This document shows positions 34,012 to 46,200 of a stretch of 64,000 bases of DNA, one piece after another (the first letter of the stretch is position 1; every line of letters starts with the position of its first letter). This stretch comes from Polytrichum commune. Lineage: Eukaryota; Streptophyta; Polytrichopsida; Polytrichales; Polytrichaceae. Made by a program: the position numbers and the translations under genes. Below the pieces are notes generated by a model. It saw only the letters and a list, made by a program, of their open reading frames with translations. It searched no databases and had not been told where the DNA came from. Location: the NCBI GenBank assembly GCA_950295325.1, contig OX485807.1, positions 46,654,440 to 46,718,439 on the forward strand, written 5' to 3'.

Positions 34012-35322
34012 CATGGTGCTTCAAGATATGCATAGACATCTTGACTTCATTGGAGTATTTTACGCAGATTATATATCGAGGTGTGCATTGCAATTCAGCT
34101 TGAGGCCCTTTTATATTGAAAAGGAAAAGAAAAAAGTAGCTGTATAGTGCTAGGCAGACTTCATGAGAGTCATTCACAATCAAGACAGCTGCTCAAACTA
34201 AACTAGTTATTGGCTCCATAGAGGATTTTTGATTGAAAACATCCACTTGTTGCAAAAGGATAAGATTTAAAGGCCACCCTTGTCATTGCAATATGGTACC
34301 TTCACATCACATAAAGCTAGGATGTCAATGTTTCGGTGCCGAGACCTCTCCTTTTTAAAATTGCAGGAATTGATCAAGCTTGCAGGATTTCCTTGTGCTT
34401 TGTCCTTTTTGCTAAACAAATGCAAACATTTATCCATATTTGTAATTGTTTAAACTAACCACTTCTTAAGAGTAAATCTTGATATTGAACATAGTGGGAA
34501 CTTCGATTGTCCTCACTTTGGTGAGTGTGTATTAATGATGCTCAGTGAAAGTCAGTGGGCAATGGGATTCTTTTTGAAAGATGTTCAATGAGAATATGCC
34601 AGTGGGATTTATCATTGTTGTTGGCATTCAGGTTGCATAGTCTTTTGTTGACCAGTATGATGGTAGTTCAGACCCAAAAAGTAGTTCCAAGTACACATCT
34701 AGTTCATTTCTTGAGAGGTAATTTGGATAGCCAGAGGGTTTGTCGTTTTTTTTCATTTTTTAATCAACCATCCAGTGTTGTAAATGTTGCATTAATGATG
34801 AATTACTTTCACATAAGTAAGTGTCTAGAAGGTTGAAAATAATAGATATCAACATTTACGTTAGCCAATATGAATTTTAATATTTTGTTGATTGTTCTGA
34901 GTGACTGCAGACCAATCATCATCATTGGTATCATTCAAACTCTGATTCTGACCTCATTGGATATTTGAAGCCCTTATCATTAAGTGTTACTTTAGCACTA
35001 TTGATGCTCTGCCATTCTAGAGAATTAACTGGTTTAAAACCATCTTAGATGTACTTCCAGTTCCATTAACCTTTTTGGTTTCCAGAACTTTGAATTCAAT
35101 TTCATTTCATTTCATCAATGGTGATCCAATTGAGTCTTTTGAAGTTGCTCAGTCACTTACAGGCAAATGGTACCCCCTCTGGTGTCATGGGGTATAAAAG
35201 ACAGAATGGACTTCACAAAATAGAACAGTGAACATTGGAACATGTTCGTATTCTTCATAAGCATGATTGATGTAGAATCAAATTAATTTCAAATTCTTGC
35301 ATTAGAATGTTTGTGTAGCATA
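34012..35322. other. Downstream/intergenic DNA, nothing recognised
   Basis: Probably includes the RWD gene 3' UTR. No other gene or repeat recognised. Confidence 0.35.
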
Positions 35323-35325
35323 TTA

Positions 35326-35694
35326 GGGCTGGTTCACACAGGGTCCCACGTCACTTGAGGTCAGTCCTGCAATCTTAGTCATTTGAGAGCATGGAAATTG
35401 GGACTTACCCCTTCGCACAGGTCCCAAGTCTACATCTGAAGTATGGCATGGATGTCAACATGGCATCAGTTTTTGGAGATGAGGCTTGAGACTTGTGTTG
35501 AGAGCAAAAAGCAAAAAGCTAGATCCAATTCTCAACACAAGTCCCAATATTTTTTGCATTAAATAATTAGGATTCAACTTTAATGAATATAAACCATATT
35601 TGAATGGTTTGTTCAGACTTAAAAATTGGAACTTTGCCTCCATGTTGGCACTATAATGACATGAGTGGGACTAGGGACACCATGTGAACAACCC
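35326..35694. mobile_element. Tourist-like MITE, 369 bp, TTA target duplication
   Basis: The left end GGGCTGGTTCACACAGGG and the reverse complement of the right end GGGTTGTTCACATGGTG pair imperfectly over about 22 bp. TTA trinucleotides flank both sides (35323-35325 and 35695-35697). A perfect 13 bp internal hairpin arm pair (ACTTGTGTTGAGA and TCTCAACACAAGT, about 35491-35545) makes the interior foldable. TTA duplications are characteristic of PIF/Harbinger-type elements. Several TIR positions differ, so the copy is old. Confidence 0.5.
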
Positions 35695-35697
35695 TTA

Positions 35698-37060
35698 ATT
35701 TTGCAAAATGATTAGAATAAGTGATAATAGTTTAAAGCTAAAGTAAATCTTGGACACTCCCACACACGAGCTAATGGTCAATTTCTATGTTGTAGTGTAA
35801 TCATATGTCATTGTGAATATAAAACATGGACAATGGCATTGTAGACTCTTGCGCCTGACTGATGCATAAGTTCCCAAGCAAATTCAATTTCATTGGTTTT
35901 GATATGAACCAATCCCATTGAAACTTCAAAGTGGAAATCAACATAATAGAATGAAGAAGAGTAAAATCATTACTATGAATGTAGAAGAAATATGCTTTGT
36001 GAAATAAAATTGACCTTTTCAAGTGCAAAGAAGAGAGAGGAAGGAAGACAAACAACCATTCCATTTTTTCTATTTTAAAACTTATCTTCCACTCTAGATA
36101 TCATACCTCATCCAAAAAGGGTGGGAAGGTGCTACTTGGGCTTATTCAAGCCAAATGCTCCCTCATTTCTATCCCTTTAGTTTTGATTGAAGGTGGCACA
36201 ATATTGGCCCATCTATACATACTATTCATGTAGCAAGGCAAAAAAATAAAAACATAAATTCCTCTAAAATGGGGCCACATTTTGTATCATATATATATAT
36301 ATATATATATATATGATGCATTTTATTATTCAACAGTTGCATTTAGGTGGTGGCTTATATTGGCCTTCTCATGGTTGAGGCTAAGTGAATTTTATTACCC
36401 ATGCCATATATATCAACTTTGGTGATTCAATCAACTTACCCAATTCAAAGCTCCTCACCCCCAATAAATGGTAAACCTACACCCCAATTGCATAATACTA
36501 CTACCCCCTTTTTGCTTGAAGTTGCTCCCCCTCGCATGTACCATTGTTGTATGGCTTGGCATTTGCCCCCCCCCCCCCCCCCCTTCTACATACTTGGGCC
36601 TATGATGGTTGACCAATGCCTTCATTTTTATGGCAACATGCTCCAAAGCCTTTCAATTATAATTTTATTTATAACTACATCATATTGTTAATTCAACTAA
36701 ATGTTGCCTACATTACTAAAAAAAAATTAAGTTTCTTTCTTTCTTACTGAAAAGGTGAACCGATATGATACCATGCTACTCCATATTGGTTTGGCTATGA
36801 GATAAAGACTAGTCCAATAAACCTTAGTACTCCCCTTTTCCTCTGCTTTGTAACTAGATAGTGGCCCCATAGCAGCTCTTCACATAGCAATCCCCAATAC
36901 ACAACCAAGATCCCTTACATTGGGGGCACATTGTTTGGCACCTCTTCTTGCACACGGCACATTGCCATTGTCTTCTCAATTTTATTAGGTAATGTTGTCA
37001 TGCAAATTTTGGCTTCCATTTTGAAGGGCTTGCCGCCATTCACTTAAGCCATTTGAAGCT
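35698..37060. other. AT-rich intergenic DNA with simple repeats
   Basis: (AT)13 at 36290-36315 and a run of 18 C at 36566-36583. No gene recognised. Confidence 0.4.
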
Positions 37061-37066
37061 AGCATC

Positions 37067-37446
37067 TTAGCCAACCTCTATTAGCTTAGCCCCATGATTT
37101 GATAAATATTGAGTAGTAGCATCAAGGTCTAAACCGAATTGAGCAAAAGCGGCCAACAATAGATTTAAGTGCTCTATTGGCTCCTCCCCATGTTGCCTAG
37201 CATCATCTCCTTGGATAATCCACATGTTTGTTATAGGAATGTCTAGCTTTAAGATTATTTGATTTTTAATTGAAAAATGATGCCACCACGTTTGTGTGCA
37301 CACTTGGCAATAATATAGACCATGAAGGTGGTATGGACCTCATGGCCTACAAGATCAACACCTCTCATGAAAGAGGTGTATTCAAAGTGCATTAGGGATG
37401 TTGGGATGTCAACCATGTCTTTCTCTTGCTTATGAGGCACAACCAC
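37067..37446 (-). pseudogene. piggyBac-like transposase C-terminal remnant
   Basis: Two overlapping minus-strand frames read as one broken domain. The first has FEYTSFMRGVDLVGHEVHTT, resembling the (Y)xxxMGGVDLxDQ block; the second has TWWHHFSIKN then LDIPITNMWIIQGD, resembling the KWWHRIFFxLLDxxxxNxWI block of DDE_Tnp_1_7 (piggyBac) proteins. A frameshift near 37290 separates them. The catalytic aspartates further upstream are not recognisable. The family assignment rests on these two motifs only. Confidence 0.45.
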
Positions 37447-37453
37447 TTTTTTT

Positions 37454-37468
37454 GGGGGGGGGGGGGGG
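37454..37468. repeat. G15 homopolymer
   Basis: Fifteen consecutive G, then CA and a further G7. One of at least five long G or C runs in the intergenic DNA. Confidence 0.9.
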
Positions 37469-37716
37469 CAGGGGGGGTTGTGGAACTAGCAACTCATGTA
37501 TCGTCAAGAGTAAATCAATAGAGGTGAAGAAGTTTTCGTTCAAAACAACATGACCTTTATTTTCTAAACCACCCATCAAGTGCCTCAAAATGTTGGCACC
37601 TTGTGGGGCTTCACTTTTTTACTTTTTTCTTTCTTTCTTGTACACAAACTCAACTTCGGCTCCCATTGTCAACCAATTGAAAATTTTTTTTTTTTTTTAA
37701 AATGATGAAGTGATCG

Positions 37717-38170
37717 CAATTGCACTCAACCAACTCAAATGAGGTCCTCTTAAATTCAAATGACCTTCAATGTCTTCAAATATGTATAATTGCATTCAAC
37801 TGACTAAATCATGTCCTTTTCAATTCAAATGACCTCCAATGTCTTCAAATATGCACAATCAAAGCATGTCTTTTTCAATTCAAATGGTCTTCAATGTCTT
37901 CAAATATGCACAATTGCACTCAACTAACTCAAATAAGATCCTCTTAAATTTAAATGACCTTCAATGTCTTTAAATATGGCCAATTGCACTCAACCAATTC
38001 AAATAATGTCATCTTCAACTCAAATTTTCTTCAATATACTTACGTATGCACGACTTCATTCAACAGCCTCAAATCAAGTCCTCTTCAACTCAAATGACCT
38101 TAATACCCTCAAATGTGCACAATTGCACTCAACAACCTTAGATCACCATTCAATTGTATGAAATATACAT
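37717..38170. repeat. 70 bp minisatellite, about 6.5 copies
   Basis: The marker CAATTGCACTCAAC recurs at 37717, 37787 (variant), 37857 (truncated copy), 37911, 37981, 38051 (variant) and 38120. The step is 70 bp, except for one copy shortened by about 16 bp. The unit also carries CTCTTCAACTCAAATGACCT and TTCAAATATGCA. It is AT-rich and non-coding. Confidence 0.8.
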
Positions 38171-39480
38171 TCAACCATTAGAAACATTCCAATCAACACT
38201 TACAACCTCCAAATGTGCACTTGTACACCTACAACCCTCCAATCTCTAAATTTCAAACACCAACTGATGCTCCAAACGTGTTTTTAATGCACTTCCAACT
38301 TGGAGCACCCCAAAGTCTCCTCCAAACATTAAAACACTCAACATTTATTCCCTAACCAACTAACAATCAAATCTCTAACTTTAGAACTTTTGGGCTAAAA
38401 ACTATTGAAGCACAATAGAATTATAGATTAGATTGTCTAAGCATATCCACATATACAAATGCATATGAATAATGCTTGGAATGAGATGATCGCCTCCACT
38501 CCTTGTCTTGCTCTTTATTGCACTTTTTCTCTTTGGTTCATACAATGCATATGGGATATCTCAACTCCCACTTCCCACAAATCATATGGGTTTATTAAAA
38601 CCTTATTCATTCTTGTACCTCTAACAATCATAATTTTGTGACTTCGAGCAATCTAATGCACTATATTCTACACTCTTCATTTTTGAGCAATGCCAATAAT
38701 GTTGGCATGCAATACACCGAGCGGATCATAACATTACATTGAGAAAGCTACCATCTTATATGGATTTGTAGCTCCACTACATATCTAAAACAAAGAAAAT
38801 AGAGAATACTTTGCATTTGTGGCTAATTCACAACTTCTTGTGGGATAAGATGGGTCTACTTTAATGGAATCTTAATCTAGATACTTGGACTTGTCGCCCA
38901 CTGGGTCATCGTATGAAAATGAGTGTAACAAGGTGTAATCTAGAGTAGGAAAAATGAAAGTACCTTTGATGCATGCACTGCTTGTTGTCCTAGTCAAAGA
39001 GGTACTTACATGAACATGGCTTGACTTAATTTTGTTATTCAATGCATGCAATGTACAATTGTTATGGGACATGCTATCAAAGAAGTCTATAATCTAGTGC
39101 AAAATTCTCCAAAAGGTATGGGAAGATTTGAGCTACTTATTAGTACAAGTCACTCCAATTTCTAAAGTGTCAATTGAGGTGCAATTTTTTAAAGTGTCAA
39201 ATTTTAAAATGTGTGTGTCAATTGTAGTGCTTTTTTTTTTTTTTTTTTTTTTTGGTGTGTTTGTGTGTAAGTTGTTGGGTGTCAAATGCCAAAAGCTTGC
39301 AAAAACTTGGGGAAAATACACACAGCCGTTTGCTTATAACCTATTTCATGAGTAGTGTGGCAGGCACTAGTGCTGTTGTGATTTTGTTCCTTGCGCTGTG
39401 TATTGTAAAGAGAAGAGAAGAGAAGGGGAGTTGGAGGCTGGCGATGGAGGAAGTTGAGGGAGGGTGGATAAGCTTAAGGT
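38171..39480. other. AT-rich intergenic DNA, nothing recognised
   Basis: A T tract at about 39231-39253. No gene recognised. Confidence 0.35.
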
Positions 39481-40223
39481 AATAAGTTAAGGAGAGTGGG
39501 GGGGGGGGGGGGACGCCGCCAGCACACGTGTGCAGCGGCGCAGTTGGGGGCGGACGGACTGCGCAGTTGCGAGGTGGTGTAATGGCTCACTCTTTGTGTG
39601 ACTGAGGACGCAGCTCACCACTACCAAGCCCCCCCCCCCTCCCTCCTCTCCTCTCCTCTCCTCTCTCGCTCCATCCAATTCTCTTCCTGCCTGCCTGCCT
39701 GCCTCCCTCCCTCCCTGCCTGCCTGCCTCCGCATTACAATTCCCCCGCCTTCTTCGATTTCTCCCGCTCTCAGATTCCCAGCCATGGCACCAGCTCCCAT
39801 TCATTTTCTCGTCTTCTAGGTTTCCACACTCGCAAGTTCGTAGGCGCCATAGGGGATGGGATTCCGACCACAGGTGGCAGGGGCGACCGAGGGGCTGGAC
39901 AATTGGACGGCCCGGTGGGATTCCAATTCCGCCTACCCACTAGGAGCTGTCTGGCGGTGTGGCCGTGGAGGAGCGGCGGCTTTCACAAGAGCCCAGGGGT
40001 TGTAGGTTGCGAAAACGCTACTGGAATTGGCAATTGCGGTGCGGGCATGGTTCTGTGTAGACTTGTGGCATATGCCTGCTTGCGTGCGCACCCGTTGCCC
40101 AGAAAATGACTGCCCCTGCTGGTTTTCCAGGTCAGCACCGCCTTCACTTTGGCCGTCATTGTCTTGGCTGGGGCGAGCTTCTCTTATTTTGCAGGCTGCA
40201 CACGCGTGATTAAAAACCGCCTC
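39481..40223 (+). promoter_or_regulatory. GC/CT-rich promoter and leader of RSH1
   Basis: Starts abruptly with G15 (39498-39512), followed by CT-rich microsatellites (CCTCT repeats at 39645-39665, CCTG/CCTC repeats at 39688-39730). Composition stays GC-rich up to the first RSH1 coding exon. ATG 39783 opens a 12-codon upstream frame. Confidence 0.45.
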
Positions 40224-43200
40224 ATGCTCCCGTCTCTACTTTCATTTGAATCCACAGGATTCTGCTTCCGTCCAATCTTTCTCTTCTGCCCTGCGCGTGT
40301 ATCAGATTTTTTCTCTTCCAAAAGACGACCCGTAAAATCACTCGGTGAAGTTGCGGCGTGTTGTGTGATTTTGTGGAGAATTTCTGACAACAGATTTCTG
40401 TTCACAGGGCACCTGGAAGGTATCGGCGTTCGCAACTTTATCCAGCCACTCATATTGAAGGTGGAGTGCTCATCCACCACAAGTGCATGGAGGTCCCCTA
40501 GGGTGCTCAGTGGCTTTCTAGCAAGCACACCGCACACTTCTCAAGGGGATTGCACATTATGGCCCAAATTCAGGCCGAATTTTTCTTCTCGACGCAATTC
40601 TGTAAGTTCAAGTACTCGTTGTCATACTTCCCTGTCTCACCGTTGTCGTTATCTTGTAAGAATCTGCTCTCTTGTGAATCTCTTTCCTGGTCTGCCTGGT
40701 GTGGCTAGGTCACGTCCTGGGATTCTCAGAACTATTGAACAGTGAGACATTTCAACATATTTTGTAACGAAATGCCTGCTCTGACTTCCTTTGTGAGAAA
40801 GCTCATGGGGTTACCTTTTACTGCGTTGGGGATGTGTTGCGGCGCTTTTAGTCAATTGCAATAGCTTCAGGGAAAGATCACTAAATATTTGTGGATGATA
40901 ACTATCAGCCGACTATCTCTATGACTTGGTGCACGCACTTCCTGTTCTGGCATTGGTTATGTGCCTTCATTATTAATATAACACTGGTGATGTGCGATGA
41001 TTTTATGAATTCGAGACCCTAAAACCGTTGTTCTCTTTATTGCTGCAAAGGTCTGCAGTTGCACACTGAGAGAGTAGTTTGTTTTTGATTGATGAGTATC
41101 CACGTGTGAAGAAAACAATGCATGCATCTATTGTGGATATACATGCTCACACCTGACAACAATGCAGTCTGTGAAAAGTGGAGCGAGCGATTTCTGGGTG
41201 AATAACCCCAGACAGAAGTCTGGATGGTCTGGAGGCACTCGCTGCTGTGCTTCCTCCACAGACCTGCATTCATCCAGTGATAACATCACCCCCATCACCT
41301 TATGGGAGGTAAGATTGTAAAGCATTTGCTATCAGATTAAGGGGTCATAGCTATACATGCTATTTCTTTAAATATGTCCGTTTGACAAGATTTCATTGCA
41401 GAAAAGTTGGTCCGACTTTAGTTTGTGATCAAAGGTTTCAACGTTTTTGACTATATGGCAATGACCGGTACTGGGCAATTTTTGTACTGCTGTGTCCGCA
41501 GAGCTTGAAGCCAACCATCAGCTACCTCTCCGTATCCCAGTTATCCATGGTGAAGGATGCCTTACAGGTCAGTTGTCAATGTGTTGAAATTCGACAGGAT
41601 TTGGAACCATATATTGGGATTTATCTGTTTATACTGATTGTCCACAGCACTCTTCAAGATCCTTGGCACTCAGCTTGACATATGCTTTAGCACAACCTGA
41701 GACACCTTGAGTATACAAGTGGAAATTTGAAACGAATATCTTGTTTGCTTTTTGAAAAGGAACAAAAGCTTTTGTAAAGTTCTGAACTTTCAGTGTGTGT
41801 CCTTGCAACTCTTTTCTCATTTTGTACATGCATAATGTTCACTGCGAAATCCATTGGAGGGAGGGTCCTAGGACAATCATGGCAACCTAAACGGTCTCAC
41901 CCAAAGTATAGCAGGGGTCCCTGGAACTCACATCTGCATCAATGTAGCCATAATGCTTGCTTTATATTGGACATATGTGGAGTGTCTAAGTAATGCACTT
42001 TACTTATTACAGCTAGCTTTTGAGGCTCATGATGGTCAGAAACGCAAGAGTGGGGAACCATACATCATACATCCTCTTGAAGTTGCACGCATTTTAGGCG
42101 AACTGGCAAGTATTCGACATTTCAATGATTGCACTTGCTTATCAGTTTGATTCAATGAGAATGCATGATTTTTTGAATTTCTGTGGAGTATTTATAGGAT
42201 GTGTGGTCTCTGCAGCTTCAGTTCCTGTCATGGCATGTTTGTCCTTCGTATGGAGAATTTGCACATCAGTAATTGATCAGATCTATACACGGCTTTGTGA
42301 GTAGAGCAGCTGACTTGGAAGATTTGGTCCATTAATCATCTTCACTTGACTGGCCGTATGCAGGAAATGGACTGGGAGACTATTGTAGCTGGTCTCTTGC
42401 ATGACACTGTTGAGGATACAGAGCATGTAACTTTTGAGAGGATTGAAGACCAATTCGGACCTGCAGTGAGGAGGATAGTGGAAGGTGAAACAAAGGTTAG
42501 TTGTGCACTTTTAAAAGTGGCGCCTGTGCACTTTGTCCATTATTGAAATCAAGCTGCTGACGTCTTGGCCTGGCTTGCAGGTGTCAAAGCTTGGTAAAAT
42601 GCAATGCCAGAATGCAGACTCTTTAGCCAGGGATGTTAAAGCTGATGATTTAAGACAGATGTTTCTAGCCATGACAGAGGAGGTGTGCTCTCTCTCTGCC
42701 CTGTTGTTTTTGTCTAATTTACACATATGCACTATTCTAATGCTGCTCTGTGTTCATCGACTAGTTAAAAGAATGTAAGATGAGAAGGTAATTGGAATAA
42801 CTGGGTGTGTGAGGAAATCTGAGCCAGCTTGTCCCATACAAGATTTTATTTCTGCTATTCTAGTGACTTGCTGGCAATTCTTACAGTACTGGGTCTAAAT
42901 TAAAAAGAAGTTAAACTGATTTTTGTGTTCAGCCTACGTGATTACCAGTTCTTTCTTTGTAACTGATATTGGACCATTGTTTTGTTTGTGGACAGGTGCG
43001 GGTAATTATAGTGAAGCTTGCAGACAGGCTCCATAACATGAGGACTTTGTCGCACATGCCCCCACACAAACAGGTCAGTTTTCCATCATTTCTGGGGTTC
43101 TTGGCAATAGACACTTACCTTTTTTCTTTTTTCTTTTTTTCTGTTTGAGTCTGCTAACTTCAAATGTATGTGCAGAAGTACATTGCTATGGAGACATTGC

Positions 43201-46200
43201 AAGTTTTTGCACCTTTGGCAAGGTTGTTGGGGATGTACCGGATAAAGGTGAGTGTTCAATATCTGTCACTAGTCCTCTAATCCGCTATATGTATTAAGCT
43301 GACCACAGTGGTTTCACTCCACTTGGTGTGAAGAGTTGGACTTTTATCATGTACTAACTTGTGCATTGAAATATGTAACAGTCAGAATTGGAGGAACTTT
43401 CTTTTATGTTTGCTTATCCAGAGGAGTATGAGGAAGTGAAGCATCGAGTGGAAGTTCTTCGCAAAAAACAAGAAGAGGTTGTGCTGGAGGTAATTAGTAC
43501 TCAATCTCTGCTTTTTTCTCATCATATGTTTAGGCCTTGCAACTATTGCTCAAACTAAACTATTCCATATTGGTGTCAGGCGAAGAAGGTGTTGCATCAA
43601 ACAATTTCCAGGGATCAATTCTTGGGCTACATGACAGCTGACATAAAAGTTGTCACGCTTTGCAAAGAGCTATACAGGTACATATACAGGATTGTGACAA
43701 CCACCTTGATGTAGAGTTCAGAGGGTGCTACAAGATCTGCATGGTCATACATGTGGTTGTGAGCTTCACACATGAAAAGGAAATTTTATAAATCTACAGT
43801 TGCAGTTTCTTTGACATAGAAGCACAAGGAAACCTACATATGAGGAGACAAAACTCAAAGTGATCATGGAATCACATGACAGAGTCTGATTTTTCCAATG
43901 ACTAAGACTTCAATCATTAAGCACAAGAAGTCAAAAGGTCTGTCCTCTGTACATCCCGGATGAACCAAAGAGCGAGTATCATGGAGAGCTGTTGTGGACT
44001 CAACCACTCTCTTATCTGTTTGAACTGAGTCACATGGAAGGTTTACAACACTTAAGAAACTTGTGAACCTTAGAGGTGGTCTACTCTTTTGCATCTATTT
44101 CCAGCACAACAAAAATGTAGGAGCATATACCACTTAATGTGCCATCAGACGTCATCATCTTATATGTGCATTTATTCTGTGCTGGGGCAGTATTCATAAG
44201 AAAATTCTGGATCAAAAGATCACAGCCGATGAAATTCGAGATATTGCACAGGTATGACTCTGGTGCTAACTGTTTCATGGCCTTTCAATCCATTTGCTCA
44301 ACTGTAATTATTTCTCATGTGTTGTGGAACTAAACATATCTTGTCACCTACACGTTGTTAGTAGTTTACTCTCGGGAATCAAATTGGTGGCATACTGGTA
44401 CTGAGATGAAGAACTTAATTAACTTAATTACCTATCTGTGGTGTGCAGTTAAGGATCATCCTGAAGCTGAAACCAAGTTCATCTGTAGGCCACCTTTGCA
44501 ATGTGCAGCAGGTAAATCTCATTCTAAAATTGAGCCACTATGGTTTCACTAGCAGCCCATATTCAGAAACTGATGGTTATGTTGGTGTTTTTCAGGTCTG
44601 CTACCATGTGTTGGGGCTGGTGCATGCCATGTGGCCTCCTCTTCCTCAAACAGTGCGTTGCATTCTACTCGTTTTGTTTCATGTGTTGCTTATAGGCACA
44701 GGCAAGCGTACAATGATGCTTTGTCTAAGGCCCCTTTTGTTTTCATTAAACTAAACTAGGAGGACTTTGACACCAATCCTAATGGGTACTTTTCCCCACT
44801 GCAGATGAAGGACTACATTGCCACACCAAAACCGAATGGTTATCAAAGCCTTCACACAACCGTTATTCCATTTGGGACGAAGACCTACTTTCCCCTAGAG
44901 ATCCAGGTAATATAAGCAACATAGAGGTACTACAGTGAGGATTTTCCTCAGATTAAAATTTTCTTGAAGTTATGATAAAACCTTCCGGATATTGTATTAG
45001 TTTGATTAAGCTTGAGATTGTCATTGTGGCAGATTCGAACAGAGGAGATGGATAAACTTGCCGAATGGGGTATTGCAGCTTACCATAGTGGAAGGTGGGT
45101 AGCTGAGCGTGAGTCGGATGCAATGGGGCCTTTTGCACGCAAAGGTGGAAATGGTGCTGTAGCTGGAACCATGCCACCTCATTCTTCGGGATCAAGCAGT
45201 TGCTTGAATGATGCGGACATTGCACGGAGGGTAGGCACACCTTATCTTGTCAAGCGTTTGATGGCCCATGGGCCTTGCTCTGATTCATGGTTGAGGTTGC
45301 AACCCTTTAGCCTCTTTGCATTTTAATGGATAACTGATTGCAGGTGAGCTGGCTGAAATCTATACGGGATTGGCAAGAAGAGTTTGTTGGGAATATGTCC
45401 TCCCGAGAGTTTGTTGATACAGTGACCGGCGATCTACTGTCAAGTCGTGTTTTTGTCTTTACACCCAAAGGAGAGGTGAGTTCTGTGTGTCTCTAACTCA
45501 AGAGTGAATTGATATTAAATCTGAACATGCATGGTCCTGTAGAGTTTGTAGTTCTTGTTTCTACAGAGGTGATTTTTACCTTTGTTCAGAGAAGTCCTAC
45601 TGATTATGCTGTTGGAAAAGTCAAGCAGGTGTTGTGGTTTACGTCTGCTATTCAAACTTTTGTTGATAGCTAGGGTCTAGAGGACTGTCTCTAGAATGTA
45701 AGAACTCAGTGCAAAGTATCAGGTGCATACACAATCTCTTAAGATTGACTGGTACTCATTGACGTACTTACAATGAAAGCACTGTTTCAGGTAAAGAATC
45801 TCCCAAAGGGGGCAACAGTGATTGATTATGCGTACCAAATCCATACAGATGTGGGCAACAAGATGGTGGCTGCTAAGGTGGTTCTTTCAACAATATCTTG
45901 CCCTCCTTGTAGTCTGATATTGTTTTTAACAGCTGATGAAATGATCAGTAATTTCGGAAAGAACATTTTTGTCAGATTTTTGGTGGAATTTACAATGAAA
46001 GTTGAGTGACTTTTTGGCAGGTCAATGGAAATCTGGTGTCACCCACACACACCCTTGCAAATGCAGAGGTTGTGGAGATATTAACTTATGATGTAAGAGT
46101 ACTTCCTTAATCTCATTTCTTGGGGCATCGGCTTATCAATTCAAGGCGGGGTTTCTGAGTTCTCTTGCATCATCATTTTGTGGATATGGTAGGAGCCTAT

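Noticed and set aside
37717-38170. CRISPR array
   Set aside because: Copies are contiguous 70 bp units without unique spacers, in a plant nuclear context; this is a minisatellite.
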